Source of the DNA: an uncultured Veillonella sp.
Lineage (GTDB): Bacteria; Bacillota; Negativicutes; Veillonellales; Veillonellaceae
Reading direction: 5' to 3'
Length of the DNA: 16,158 bases
NCBI GenBank assembly: GCA_900552715.1
Contig: USAV01000034.1
Span: 1 to 16,158 of the forward strand
Shown: piece by piece, positions 6,520 to 13,040 of the stretch
Position numbering within the stretch: position 1 is the stretch's first letter
Layout: every line of letters begins with the position of its first letter
Notes under the pieces: model-generated
The model's input: the letters and a program-made list of their open reading frames with translations, nothing else
Database searches by the model: none
Told to the model about the DNA's origin: nothing
Translations under genes and position numbers: made by a program

Positions 6520-7509
6520 ATGAAACGTAGTAGTTTGGCATGGTATGTAGCGGTGGCTTGCCTTGGCGGCAGTCTTTGCGTAGGGTCTGTAGTGCAGGCG
6601 GATTCTCCGACGGCGGTGAAAGCAAATTCTGTAGTTCCTACAGCGGTTGTTACAGAGGTTCAATCAACCCAATCGACTAATAGTACGGCGCCTAAGAATG
6701 CGGTAGCTAATACGGTAGCTGCTAATAGTGAGCCTACAAAAGCTGCAGTAGCGCTAGATGAGCAGGTAGCACTGAAGCAAAAACAGCAGTATCAAGCCGA
6801 AACAGAAACAATGGGGCTCTTATGGATGCGCACCTCTGCAGAGTACAGAGCACTAGCGTATCAAGGGTACAATGTGGCGCTAAATCTTGTTAAGATGGCT
6901 GTTACTGATCCATCTCATCAAAGAAAACCTCTTGCTATCGTTCTTGATGCTGATGAAACAGTAGTGGATAATACTAAACTGATGGGTGAAAGCGTTGCTA
7001 GTGGTAATGGTCGCTTCGATGCTCCTTGGTGGCGCCAAGCGGTGCATCAAGGTAAATCACAAGCTATGCCAGGTGCTGTTGAGTTCCTAAATGAAGTACA
7101 TAAACAAGGTGTTGAAATATTCTACGTTTCAAACCGATATGCACCTGTTAACTATGATGTAACAGTACAAAACTTCAAAGAACTAGGATTCCCATCGGTC
7201 GATAAAGAACATGTACTACTATTCGAAAAAGACTCTGATAAACAACCTCGTTTTGATGCCATTACTAAGAAGTACGGCATAATTTTGTTTATGGGTGATA
7301 ATGCAGGTGACTTCCCAATTGGTACAAAAGGGAAGACCTTAGCTGAAAGAAATGCTATCATCGATGAACATAAAGAAGACTTTGGTACTACCTTTGTTGT
7401 ATTCCCAAATCCTGCCTACGGATCCTGGGTTAGTGCATTAGCAAAAGGCTACCAAAACCTAAGCCCAGAAGAACAAAAACAAGTGAATAACCAATACCTA
7501 CAACAATAA
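6520..7509 (+). CDS. Secreted class C acid phosphatase, e(P4)/HAD superfamily
   Basis: Phosphomonoesterase of the HAD superfamily, related to Haemophilus lipoprotein e(P4), which removes 5'-phosphate from nucleotides (including NMN) outside the cytoplasm. Motif I is VLDADETVVDN (141-151) with nucleophile Asp143 and acid/base Asp145. Motif II is around YVSNR (202-206, Ser204). Motif IV is MGDNAGDF (258-265) with Asp260 and Asp264. WMRTSAEYRAL (102-112) matches the conserved N-terminal block of the class. The signal peptide appears to end at VQA-D (25-28). Cys14 and Cys20 do not sit in a good lipobox, so the protein is probably soluble rather than lipid-anchored as in e(P4). An Ala/Thr/Ser-rich linker (28-75) precedes the enzyme domain. 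A perfect AGGAGG (6509-6514) sets the start. No terminator lies before the tRNA, so transcription may read into it. Confidence 0.93.
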   Translation: MKRSSLAWYVAVACLGGSLCVGSVVQADSPTAVKANSVVPTAVVTEVQSTQSTNSTAPKNAVANTVAANSEPTKAAVALDEQVALKQKQQYQAETETMGLLWMRTSAEYRALAYQGYNVALNLVKMAVTDPSHQRKPLAIVLDADETVVDNTKLMGESVASGNGRFDAPWWRQAVHQGKSQAMPGAVEFLNEVHKQGVEIFYVSNRYAPVNYDVTVQNFKELGFPSVDKEHVLLFEKDSDKQPRFDAITKKYGIILFMGDNAGDFPIGTKGKTLAERNAIIDEHKEDFGTTFVVFPNPAYGSWVSALAKGYQNLSPEEQKQVNNQYLQQ

Positions 7510-7516
7510 GGACGCC

Positions 7517-7546
7517 TTGCGTATACTTTATTAAAAACGATATAAT
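7517..7546 (+). promoter_or_regulatory. Promoter of tRNA-Arg
   Basis: TTGCGT (7517-7522), an 18-base spacer and a perfect TATAAT (7541-7546) place a start at about 7553, just upstream of the mature tRNA 5' end at 7558. Confidence 0.65.
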
Positions 7547-7555
7547 AAAGTATAC
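7521..7555. repeat. 13-bp perfect inverted repeat overlapping the tRNA promoter
   Basis: gtatactttatta (7521-7533) is the exact reverse complement of 7543-7555, with a 9-base loop. The right arm covers most of the -10 and the likely start site. There is no T-tract after it. It could be an operator, or a hairpin at the 3' end of the phosphatase mRNA. Confidence 0.6.
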
Positions 7556-7557
7556 AT

Positions 7558-7634
7558 GCGTCTATAGCTCAGTAGGATAGAGCAGCAGTTTCCTAAACTG
7601 CGTGTCACTGGTTCGATTCCGGTTAGGCGCACCA
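7558..7634 (+). tRNA. tRNA-Arg (anticodon CCT)
   Basis: A full cloverleaf can be folded. The acceptor gcgtcta (7558-7564) pairs with 7624-7630 with one G-T. The D stem is gctc/gagc. The anticodon stem gcagt/actgc (7585-7589, 7597-7601) encloses the loop ttcctaa with anticodon CCT at 7592-7594. The T stem is actgg/ccggt with loop ttcgatt. The discriminator is A7631 and the CCA end is encoded (7632-7634). It reads the AGG arginine codon. Confidence 0.96.
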
Positions 7635-7640
7635 GTATAG

Positions 7641-7685
7641 AAAAGAAGGTATACGGCTTATAAAAGCCGTATACCTTCTTTTTTG
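7641..7685 (+). terminator. Strong intrinsic terminator after tRNA-Arg
   Basis: A perfect 19-bp stem (7641-7659 with 7664-7682), a 4-base loop and a T-tract merging with the 3' arm. It would also end any read-through from the phosphatase gene. Confidence 0.93.
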
Positions 7686-7692
7686 CATTTTC

Positions 7693-7721
7693 TTGCAATT
7701 CTTATGAGCTAGAATTATAAT
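7693..7721 (+). promoter_or_regulatory. Promoter of the trimeric autotransporter gene
   Basis: TTGCAA (7693-7698), an ideal 17-base spacer and a perfect TATAAT (7716-7721). The predicted start near 7728 leaves a long leader of about 134 bases before the ATG. Confidence 0.75.
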
Positions 7722-7784
7722 ATTAGAGTAATATTCATACTTTATTCATGTTAAATCATGAATGGTGCATAGAGGGTGCTATAC

Positions 7785-7821
7785 GATTCAGGTTTCATTA
7801 GGTAACTTTGAATCTTTTTTT
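7785..7821 (+). promoter_or_regulatory. Possible attenuator-like hairpin in the autotransporter leader
   Basis: gattca (7785-7790) can pair with tgaatc (7809-7814), extended by two G-T pairs, and the right arm is followed at once by seven Ts (7815-7821). The stem is short and the loop is long, so termination would be weak. It sits in the 5' leader between the promoter and the adhesin start. Confidence 0.3.
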
Positions 7822-7861
7822 GAGTATATTGTTTGTGTTGTCTTAAAAAGGGGTAGAACAC

Positions 7862-10006
7862 ATGAAAAAAGAATTACTTTTAACGGCTATGATTACCGCC
7901 GGTATTACTACAACAGCCTTTGCTGCATCTAATTTAGATATTAGTGCTACAACTGCTGCGCCACTAAGCATGCAAAATTCTATTGCCTATGGTGGGGATA
8001 ATAAAGTTGAGCAGGGTATGTTCTCCCCTGTAAAAAATATATTGCTTGGTGGCGATAAGAATACCGTTCGACCTTCCGCTAATGATACTATCACCTCTGG
8101 TACTAATAATACTGTATCTGGCCCAGGTAGTATCGTATCAGGTTGGTATAATACAAACTCTGCTACTCACAGCTTGGTAGTAGGTACTAGCAATACTATT
8201 GGTGGTACTAATAACATCGCAGGTGGCTTTAACCATGCTAATAATGACAATGCAATTAACTCTTTATTAATTGGTAACCGTAATAGCATTGATGGTCAGA
8301 ATTCGGTGGCTTTGGGCATGAATAACACCATTAAGGGCAATAATGCTTTGGTAGGTGGTACTGGTGCCAAGGTTCAAGGTAATAATGCAATCGCCTTTGG
8401 TGATAGTGCGAAAGCAACATACAACGATGCGTATGCAATCGGTCGTAAAGCGGAAGCAACTGCTCAAAATACTGTTGCTATCGGTAACAATGCAAAGGCC
8501 AATAACGACATGGGTACAGCGATTGGCTATAATGCAAAAGCAAAAAATGATTATGCTACAGCGGTAGGTTATAGCTCCATAGGTTCTGGTAATCAATCTT
8601 CTGCGTTTGGTTTTAATGCAGAAGCAACGGCTATGAATACAACTGCAGTTGGTTCCTATGCAAATGCTAGCGGTGCGTACTCTACAGCGTTAGGCTTTAA
8701 AACTGTGGCGTCTAATGAGGACTCTGTAGCATTGGGTAACTATTCTACTAGTGCTGGTAAAAGTGCCTTTGCTGCTGGTACATTAGCGAATGCAGCAGAA
8801 AAAGATTCTTTAGCAATTGGTCATAGTGCAAGTACAACTAAGGAAAATGGTATCGCTATCGGTACAAATGCATCTGTAACTGGTGTGGATTCTATTGCTA
8901 TCGGCAAAGCCGCAAATATTGCTAAAGCGGGTAGCATTGTAATTGGTAGAAATACGACAGCAGATGAATTAGCAGTATCCATTGGTACTGACTCTGTAGC
9001 AACTGGTTGGGGTGGTACTGCAGTAGGTACTATTTCCAAAGCAACTGGTGCTCAATCCACTGCTATCGGTGATAATGCGCAAGCATCTGATACATACTCC
9101 ACAGCACTTGGTGTGTCTTCCGTAGCTTCCGGCAGAGCGGCTAATGCGATTGGCCTTTCTAAAGCGACAGGCTTTGCATCCAATGCTATTGGCTTTGTAG
9201 CGGAGGCTTCTGGTAAAAGCGCTACTGCAATCGGAAATGCAGCTAAAGCTCTTAATGAAAACTCCATCGCTATCGGTACGAATGCGAAGGCTGCCACAGA
9301 TAATAGCATTGCACTAGGTGCTAAGTCTGTTACTGCTACAGCTGTATCTACTAACTCTGGTGTTATCGGCGGCAGAACCTATAACTTTGCTGGTGGAAAT
9401 GCGGTTGGTACATTGAGCATTGGTGATAGTGGTGCAGAACGTACGATTACAAATGTAGCGGCAGGCCGTGTATCTGCGACATCTACTGATGCAGTCAATG
9501 GCTCCCAATTACATGCCATTAAAGACGTGGTAGATAATCATGAAAACCGTATCACTACTATAGAAGGCGATATTAATACATTAAATAATCGTATTATTAA
9601 TGGCGGTGCTAATAGCTTAAATGAAGCTAAATCCTACACTGATCAACAAGTATCTAGCGTAGCAGCGGCTTCTGCAGCACTCGCTGGCTTGCATCCATTA
9701 GATTTCGATAAACATGACAAATGGTCCTATTCCGTTGGCTTTGGTAACTATAAAAATGCTAATGCAGCGGCGTTAGGTGCGTTCTATCGCCCTAATAAAA
9801 ACACAATGTTTAATGCTGCTACTACTGTTGGTAACGGTCGTAATTCTATTAGCTTAGGTGCTAATTTCAAATTTGGTAAAAGCTCTGAAGAGGTAACTAC
9901 TGAAGATGCAGCACAACTTAAGAAAGATATGAAAGACCTATCTGAAAAATATAATGAGTTAGAACGAAAATATACTGAATTGGCAGCTAAATTAGAATCT
10001 AAATAA
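7862..10006 (+). CDS. Trimeric autotransporter adhesin (YadA/Hag type)
   Basis: Surface adhesin that trimerises and inserts its own C-terminus in the outer membrane (type Vc secretion). A signal peptide (1-21, cleavage near AFA-AS) is followed by an atypical Gly/Asn-rich head segment (about 36-180, recurring GG.NNT). Canonical 14-residue YadA-like head repeats follow (about 180-490, recurring AIG..A.A...S.AIG). The neck motif DAVNGSQL (543-550) leads to a coiled-coil stalk (about 551-600). The four-strand YadA anchor spans about 600-671, ending SLGANFKF. Unusually the protein does not stop there: 43 more residues (672-714) form a charged segment with a good heptad pattern (Met690, Leu693, Tyr697, Leu700, Tyr704, Leu707, Leu711). 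GGGG in a weak AAAGGGG site precedes the ATG. At 714 residues it is short for the family. The adhesin role is inferred from the family; the ligand is unknown. Confidence 0.95.
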   Translation: MKKELLLTAMITAGITTTAFAASNLDISATTAAPLSMQNSIAYGGDNKVEQGMFSPVKNILLGGDKNTVRPSANDTITSGTNNTVSGPGSIVSGWYNTNSATHSLVVGTSNTIGGTNNIAGGFNHANNDNAINSLLIGNRNSIDGQNSVALGMNNTIKGNNALVGGTGAKVQGNNAIAFGDSAKATYNDAYAIGRKAEATAQNTVAIGNNAKANNDMGTAIGYNAKAKNDYATAVGYSSIGSGNQSSAFGFNAEATAMNTTAVGSYANASGAYSTALGFKTVASNEDSVALGNYSTSAGKSAFAAGTLANAAEKDSLAIGHSASTTKENGIAIGTNASVTGVDSIAIGKAANIAKAGSIVIGRNTTADELAVSIGTDSVATGWGGTAVGTISKATGAQSTAIGDNAQASDTYSTALGVSSVASGRAANAIGLSKATGFASNAIGFVAEASGKSATAIGNAAKALNENSIAIGTNAKAATDNSIALGAKSVTATAVSTNSGVIGGRTYNFAGGNAVGTLSIGDSGAERTITNVAAGRVSATSTDAVNGSQLHAIKDVVDNHENRITTIEGDINTLNNRIINGGANSLNEAKSYTDQQVSSVAAASAALAGLHPLDFDKHDKWSYSVGFGNYKNANAAALGAFYRPNKNTMFNAATTVGNGRNSISLGANFKFGKSSEEVTTEDAAQLKKDMKDLSEKYNELERKYTELAAKLESK

Positions 10007-10040
10007 TTAGAACCTAAATAAGAATCCAAATAGTGTGATC

Positions 10041-10078
10041 AATACTCCTACAAGACGTATCTTGTAGGGGTATTTTTT
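10041..10078 (+). terminator. Intrinsic terminator after the autotransporter
   Basis: A 14-bp stem (10041-10054 with 10061-10074, one G-T wobble), 6-base loop and a T6 run. It separates the adhesin from the downstream cluster. Confidence 0.88.
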
Positions 10079-10115
10079 ATCCTATGCTTTTATTATAAGT
10101 ATTCCTTAATAATGA

Positions 10116-10121
10116 TATAAT
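10116..10121 (+). promoter_or_regulatory. Extended -10 promoter for the immunity-like cluster
   Basis: A perfect TATAAT is preceded by TGa (extended -10). The -35 window (about 10093-10098, TTATAA) is weak. A start near 10128 would place the six 12-bp repeats inside the 5' leader of the first cluster gene. Confidence 0.5.
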
Positions 10122-10130
10122 TAAGATATA

Positions 10131-10202
10131 TATTCAGTTACATATTCAGTTACATATTCAGTTACATATTTAGTTACATATTTAGTTACATAGTCAGTTA
10201 AA
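10131..10202. repeat. Six tandem copies of a 12-bp repeat
   Basis: The unit tattcagttaca occurs three times exactly (10131-10166), then twice as tatttagttaca (10167-10190), then once as the decayed tagtcagttaaa (10191-10202). The array lies between the candidate promoter and the ribosome site of the first cluster gene, in a noncoding stretch. Short tandem arrays like this change copy number by slippage. The exact units at one end and decay at the other suggest recent expansion. Confidence 0.92.
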
Positions 10203-10240
10203 CATTATATGTAAACAGCAGTATATGGGGGAGAGTGCAT

Positions 10241-11071
10241 ATGAGCTTTTACAATTGGATTCAAGAAAAACTATTTGATAATTTCGAAGAATGGCGCTTG
10301 AAGAGCCCTGGTTCTAATGGAAACGGTTTTAATATAGTCGGAATAGATAATACCTTAAAGGCTATGCATGATGGATTTTATATGTACATGGAGTTATACC
10401 CACCTCATGCCATCGATGGATGTACAGCCATGAAAGCACGTGTAGGTAAAACGCAGGATGCAGTAGATTTATTCTTAGATATAGATGGCAAGACCTATCG
10501 TATGGCTGATGTAAGTTATCCTGACGCAGTGAAGATGATGCGGGCTTTTATGAAAAAACGCAGAGTACCTGACTATAGTTTGTGTGTAGAAGCAGTGTAT
10601 CTAGATATTGATCAGATGCGATCTACATTTACAGAATTAGCAACGTTGTTGCTAGGCGATGCAAAACAAGCTAAATCGTTTATGACCAAGGTAAAGTTGA
10701 GCTCCCTGGAAGAATTGGAAGATAGCTGGTGGAACCTCTATGAGGAACTACTCTCTAAAGGATATGCCGTAGAGTTAGACTGTAAATGTGAACTAGAGGA
10801 TTTTATTTATTATGTACAGAAGTTAATACGTAATAAGTCTTTAGATACTAGAGAAAATCTAACTATTGATACAGCAACATTAGATGAAGATCAAGTTATT
10901 ATGGACTGGTGTGCTAGTCTTAATTCTACGTGGGAAAACTATACGTTAGCAGGCATGGACACAGGAACCGATAGCTTTGTACTTATGGTGCTTTCAAATG
11001 AGGAATTCAAAATAGCCAAAGAACTAGCGAAAGAACTATTACATAGAATTGATGTAGCTGAACACTTGTGA
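10241..11071 (+). CDS. Cytoplasmic acidic protein, DUF6630-like C-terminal half
   Basis: No firm function. A GTG at 10235 is in frame, but GGGGGAG (10227-10233) is ideally spaced for the ATG at 10241, giving 276 residues. There is no signal peptide or membrane segment. The N-terminal half (about 1-110) has mixed strands and helices. The C-terminal half resembles what I remember of DUF6630: a helical part with ELDCKCELEDFIYYVQKL (178-195) and a final block NYTLAGMDTGTDSFVLMVL (233-251) followed by a helix. The DUF6630 match is from memory and moderate only. It is the first gene of a same-strand cluster of immunity-like genes and lies behind a 12-bp tandem repeat. A role as an immunity-type or toxin-neutralising protein is inferred from neighbours, not from motifs. 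Confidence 0.75.
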   Translation: MSFYNWIQEKLFDNFEEWRLKSPGSNGNGFNIVGIDNTLKAMHDGFYMYMELYPPHAIDGCTAMKARVGKTQDAVDLFLDIDGKTYRMADVSYPDAVKMMRAFMKKRRVPDYSLCVEAVYLDIDQMRSTFTELATLLLGDAKQAKSFMTKVKLSSLEELEDSWWNLYEELLSKGYAVELDCKCELEDFIYYVQKLIRNKSLDTRENLTIDTATLDEDQVIMDWCASLNSTWENYTLAGMDTGTDSFVLMVLSNEEFKIAKELAKELLHRIDVAEHL

Positions 11072-11189
11072 TGCAACAGAACATTTTAATGTTATAGAAG
11101 TAATTATACTATGGCATCATCTGTAAAAGGATGTAGTTCTAACTGTAAATAGTTTGTACCGTAAAATGTGATGAATAGGAGAGAGTCAT

Positions 11190-12005
11190 ATGAGTATTGT
11201 ACGTTTACCAGAATATGAAGCAGAGTTTGAATCGGAAGAGTTTGAAATCTATGCATTGCCACGCAGCGATGCGAATGGGGCTAGTCCTTATTTAGATAAG
11301 TATCATAGACCACTGGTGGACACCGATGCTATCCTAGATACTCGAACTGGTATGCTTGACCGTAGCGAAGGCATTTTGACGTGGATTATTGAGGGCCTTG
11401 ACGATAGATGGGGTTATTCTTTTGAGCCCCATGGAGTCTATAAATTGTTGGTTAAGAAAGCAAAGCCTTTAGAGGATTTGGGCTATATGCGTCCATCTTG
11501 GAATAATCGCTATTATGTGCTTGAGGTGTTAGAGGAACATGCTAAACATAGCGAATTAGAGGTGTTGTCGGCTTATTTGAAAACCCCTAAATACCTTCAT
11601 ACCGACAGGGGTGACTTCTTGTTAAATCGAGAGTATCAATATTACACAGCAAGAATTGATGATTATGCATTCACCCTTGATGTAGATGAGGGCTCTGATG
11701 AAAGCTGTACTGTAGCATTGGCTGCTTTCAATACAATCGATAATTTCAAAGCATTTGAACAACGAATTAGTACCTATATTAGTGAAAAATTACTAGACCT
11801 TGCTAATGATTGGCTCGACAATGATGACCAAGACCCGATTACATCAGACGTATTTGCTAAGCGTATTACGATGGGCGAATTGGCATTCCGTAACGATGGC
11901 ACCATAGAGGTATATTATGACGATGATGATATCTTCTGGGGACACTGCATCATAGCCAATATTGATGCGGATGGGAACCCTGTTGATGCGGATATTGCAG
12001 GATAA
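11190..12005 (+). CDS. DUF2262-domain protein
   Basis: Residues about 140-271 match the DUF2262 pattern as I know it: GDFLLNREYQYYTARIDDYA (141-160), a central region ending in two helices, an IT.D.F..R segment (217-225), and the hallmark end DIFWGHCIIANID (247-259) with a terminal DIAG. The N-terminal 130 residues are acidic and not recognised. The function of DUF2262 is unknown; in many genomes it occurs beside other immunity-type genes. There is no signal peptide, so it acts in the cytoplasm. The ATG is preceded by AGGAGAGA (11178-11185), nearly the same leader as in front of the genes at 10241 and 12529. A 118-bp gap separates it from the previous gene, while the next gene follows after 20 bp. 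Confidence 0.8.
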   Translation: MSIVRLPEYEAEFESEEFEIYALPRSDANGASPYLDKYHRPLVDTDAILDTRTGMLDRSEGILTWIIEGLDDRWGYSFEPHGVYKLLVKKAKPLEDLGYMRPSWNNRYYVLEVLEEHAKHSELEVLSAYLKTPKYLHTDRGDFLLNREYQYYTARIDDYAFTLDVDEGSDESCTVALAAFNTIDNFKAFEQRISTYISEKLLDLANDWLDNDDQDPITSDVFAKRITMGELAFRNDGTIEVYYDDDDIFWGHCIIANIDADGNPVDADIAG

Positions 12006-12025
12006 TCAATTAACGGAGCGTCCTG

Positions 12026-12457
12026 ATGAGAAAATCGGAATTAATGACATTATGGAATGTTGAAAGCTGGTCTGAAGAACCGTATGGCGTTTACTTTGTA
12101 TCTCGCAGATTGGGCATTAATCGTTTAGAGAATGAAGGACAAGCCTTTCAAAAACTTAATATTAGTTGTACCAATTATACTGAGGCTGAGGTGCTTTCAC
12201 TACCAATGTGGAAACAATTATCTGTTGAATTAGATGAATTAGATCAACTAGCACAGGAACTCATACAACAGGAAATACCGCAAGAAGAGTCTATTGTACT
12301 AACCTTAACGGATATAATGCTGAATAAATCAGGTTGTTACGACGCATTTGCACTAGGTTATGATATAGGTGAATCCCCAGCAGGACATCTATATGTTTTA
12401 GTTTCTTTTGATGAAAACTTTACGGTTCAACAAGATGTGATTTATGAAACCTTATAG
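12026..12457 (+). CDS. Small acidic protein of unknown function (143 aa)
   Basis: I do not recognise a family. GGAG (12015-12018) is 7 bases before the ATG, and the gene starts 20 bp after the DUF2262 gene, so the two are co-transcribed. The protein is soluble and acidic, with a helical middle (ELDELDQLAQELIQQE, about 68-83). A C-terminal beta-rich block follows (CYDAFALGYDIGESPAG then LYVLVSFDENF) that looks like the last strands of a small alpha/beta immunity-type fold. No catalytic or metal-binding pattern is visible. Its place between a DUF2262 protein and other immunity-like genes suggests the same kind of role, by context only. Confidence 0.75.
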   Translation: MRKSELMTLWNVESWSEEPYGVYFVSRRLGINRLENEGQAFQKLNISCTNYTEAEVLSLPMWKQLSVELDELDQLAQELIQQEIPQEESIVLTLTDIMLNKSGCYDAFALGYDIGESPAGHLYVLVSFDENFTVQQDVIYETL

Positions 12458-12528
12458 AGTTGTATTAAAGTGGGGATACTGGTGTTGTAGACTACCTAAA
12501 AATATAAGTGATATATAGGAGAGAGACC

Positions 12529-13029
12529 ATGGAAGATATGTATAAATTAGTCAGAGATTTCTTCAGTCATGATATGGATTTAGATGATTTATTTGATTCT
12601 GAGGCTATTATTTGGATTGACTGGCGCGAGGATGACGAGGATGTGGTGAACTATTTCAATGATATGATGGATGAGCCTATCGATATTCAAACTGTTAGTA
12701 ATGGCAAGCTCTATGGTGACGATATTGTGTTACAAAAGGGCGATAAAAAACTGCAAATTCCTTATAGTGAGGAGAAAGATCGGGATGTAACCATCAAATA
12801 CTTTAACGACTTCGTTCAGCCTGATTATGAGGTGCGCTGGTTTGTTGAAAGCCTTGGAAACGATACACTTGGGTTTACCGTGCTTTCAGGGGCAGAATGG
12901 GCCCATTTAGAAGATGAATTTGGGGTAGATACAGTTCGTTACTATTTTGAGCCTATCAATCTTGAAAGTAATATGTTTAATCTTGATATGGACGAAGTAT
13001 TTGCACTACTGGCATTACGAGAGTCCTAG
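12529..13029 (+). CDS. Acidic protein of unknown function (166 aa)
   Basis: The frame can start at a GTG at 12508, but AGGAGAGA lies 5-7 bases before the ATG at 12529, which I prefer. The N-terminal part is very acidic (DLDDLFDSEAIIWIDWREDDED, about 12-33). The C-terminal part has a block, VRWFVESLGNDTLGFTVL then AEWAHLEDEFG, with alternating strands and a conserved-looking Trp. I have seen similar blocks in uncharacterised proteins of proteobacteria, but I cannot name the family. It is soluble with no signal peptide. It is followed after 11 bp by the next gene, so co-transcription is almost certain. Immunity-type function is a contextual guess. Confidence 0.75.
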   Translation: MEDMYKLVRDFFSHDMDLDDLFDSEAIIWIDWREDDEDVVNYFNDMMDEPIDIQTVSNGKLYGDDIVLQKGDKKLQIPYSEEKDRDVTIKYFNDFVQPDYEVRWFVESLGNDTLGFTVLSGAEWAHLEDEFGVDTVRYYFEPINLESNMFNLDMDEVFALLALRES

Positions 13030-13040
13030 AGGAGATTCAT

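Noticed and set aside
8267..9508. Several antisense open frames across the autotransporter head
   Set aside because: They mirror the periodic 14-residue repeats of the real gene, have no ribosome sites, and encode low-complexity peptides. They are shadows of the repeat.
10131..10202. Tandem repeats as a CRISPR array or plasmid-type iterons
   Set aside because: Units are 12 bp and directly abutting with no spacers, so not CRISPR. No replication gene or DnaA-type boxes are nearby, so an origin is not supported.
10235..10240. GTG start two codons upstream for the first cluster gene
   Set aside because: It would overlap the ribosome binding site GGGGGAG; the ATG at 10241 has the correct spacing.
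7558..10240. tRNA-Arg as an integration site of a genomic island carrying adhesin and immunity-like genes
   Set aside because: I saw no integrase gene and no second copy of the tRNA 3' end in the window. The possibility stays open beyond the right edge but is unsupported here.
11072..11189. Independent promoter for the DUF2262 gene (TATACT at 11105-11110)
   Set aside because: There is no convincing -35 at 16-18 bases, and AT-rich DNA yields such hexamers often; not strong enough to list.
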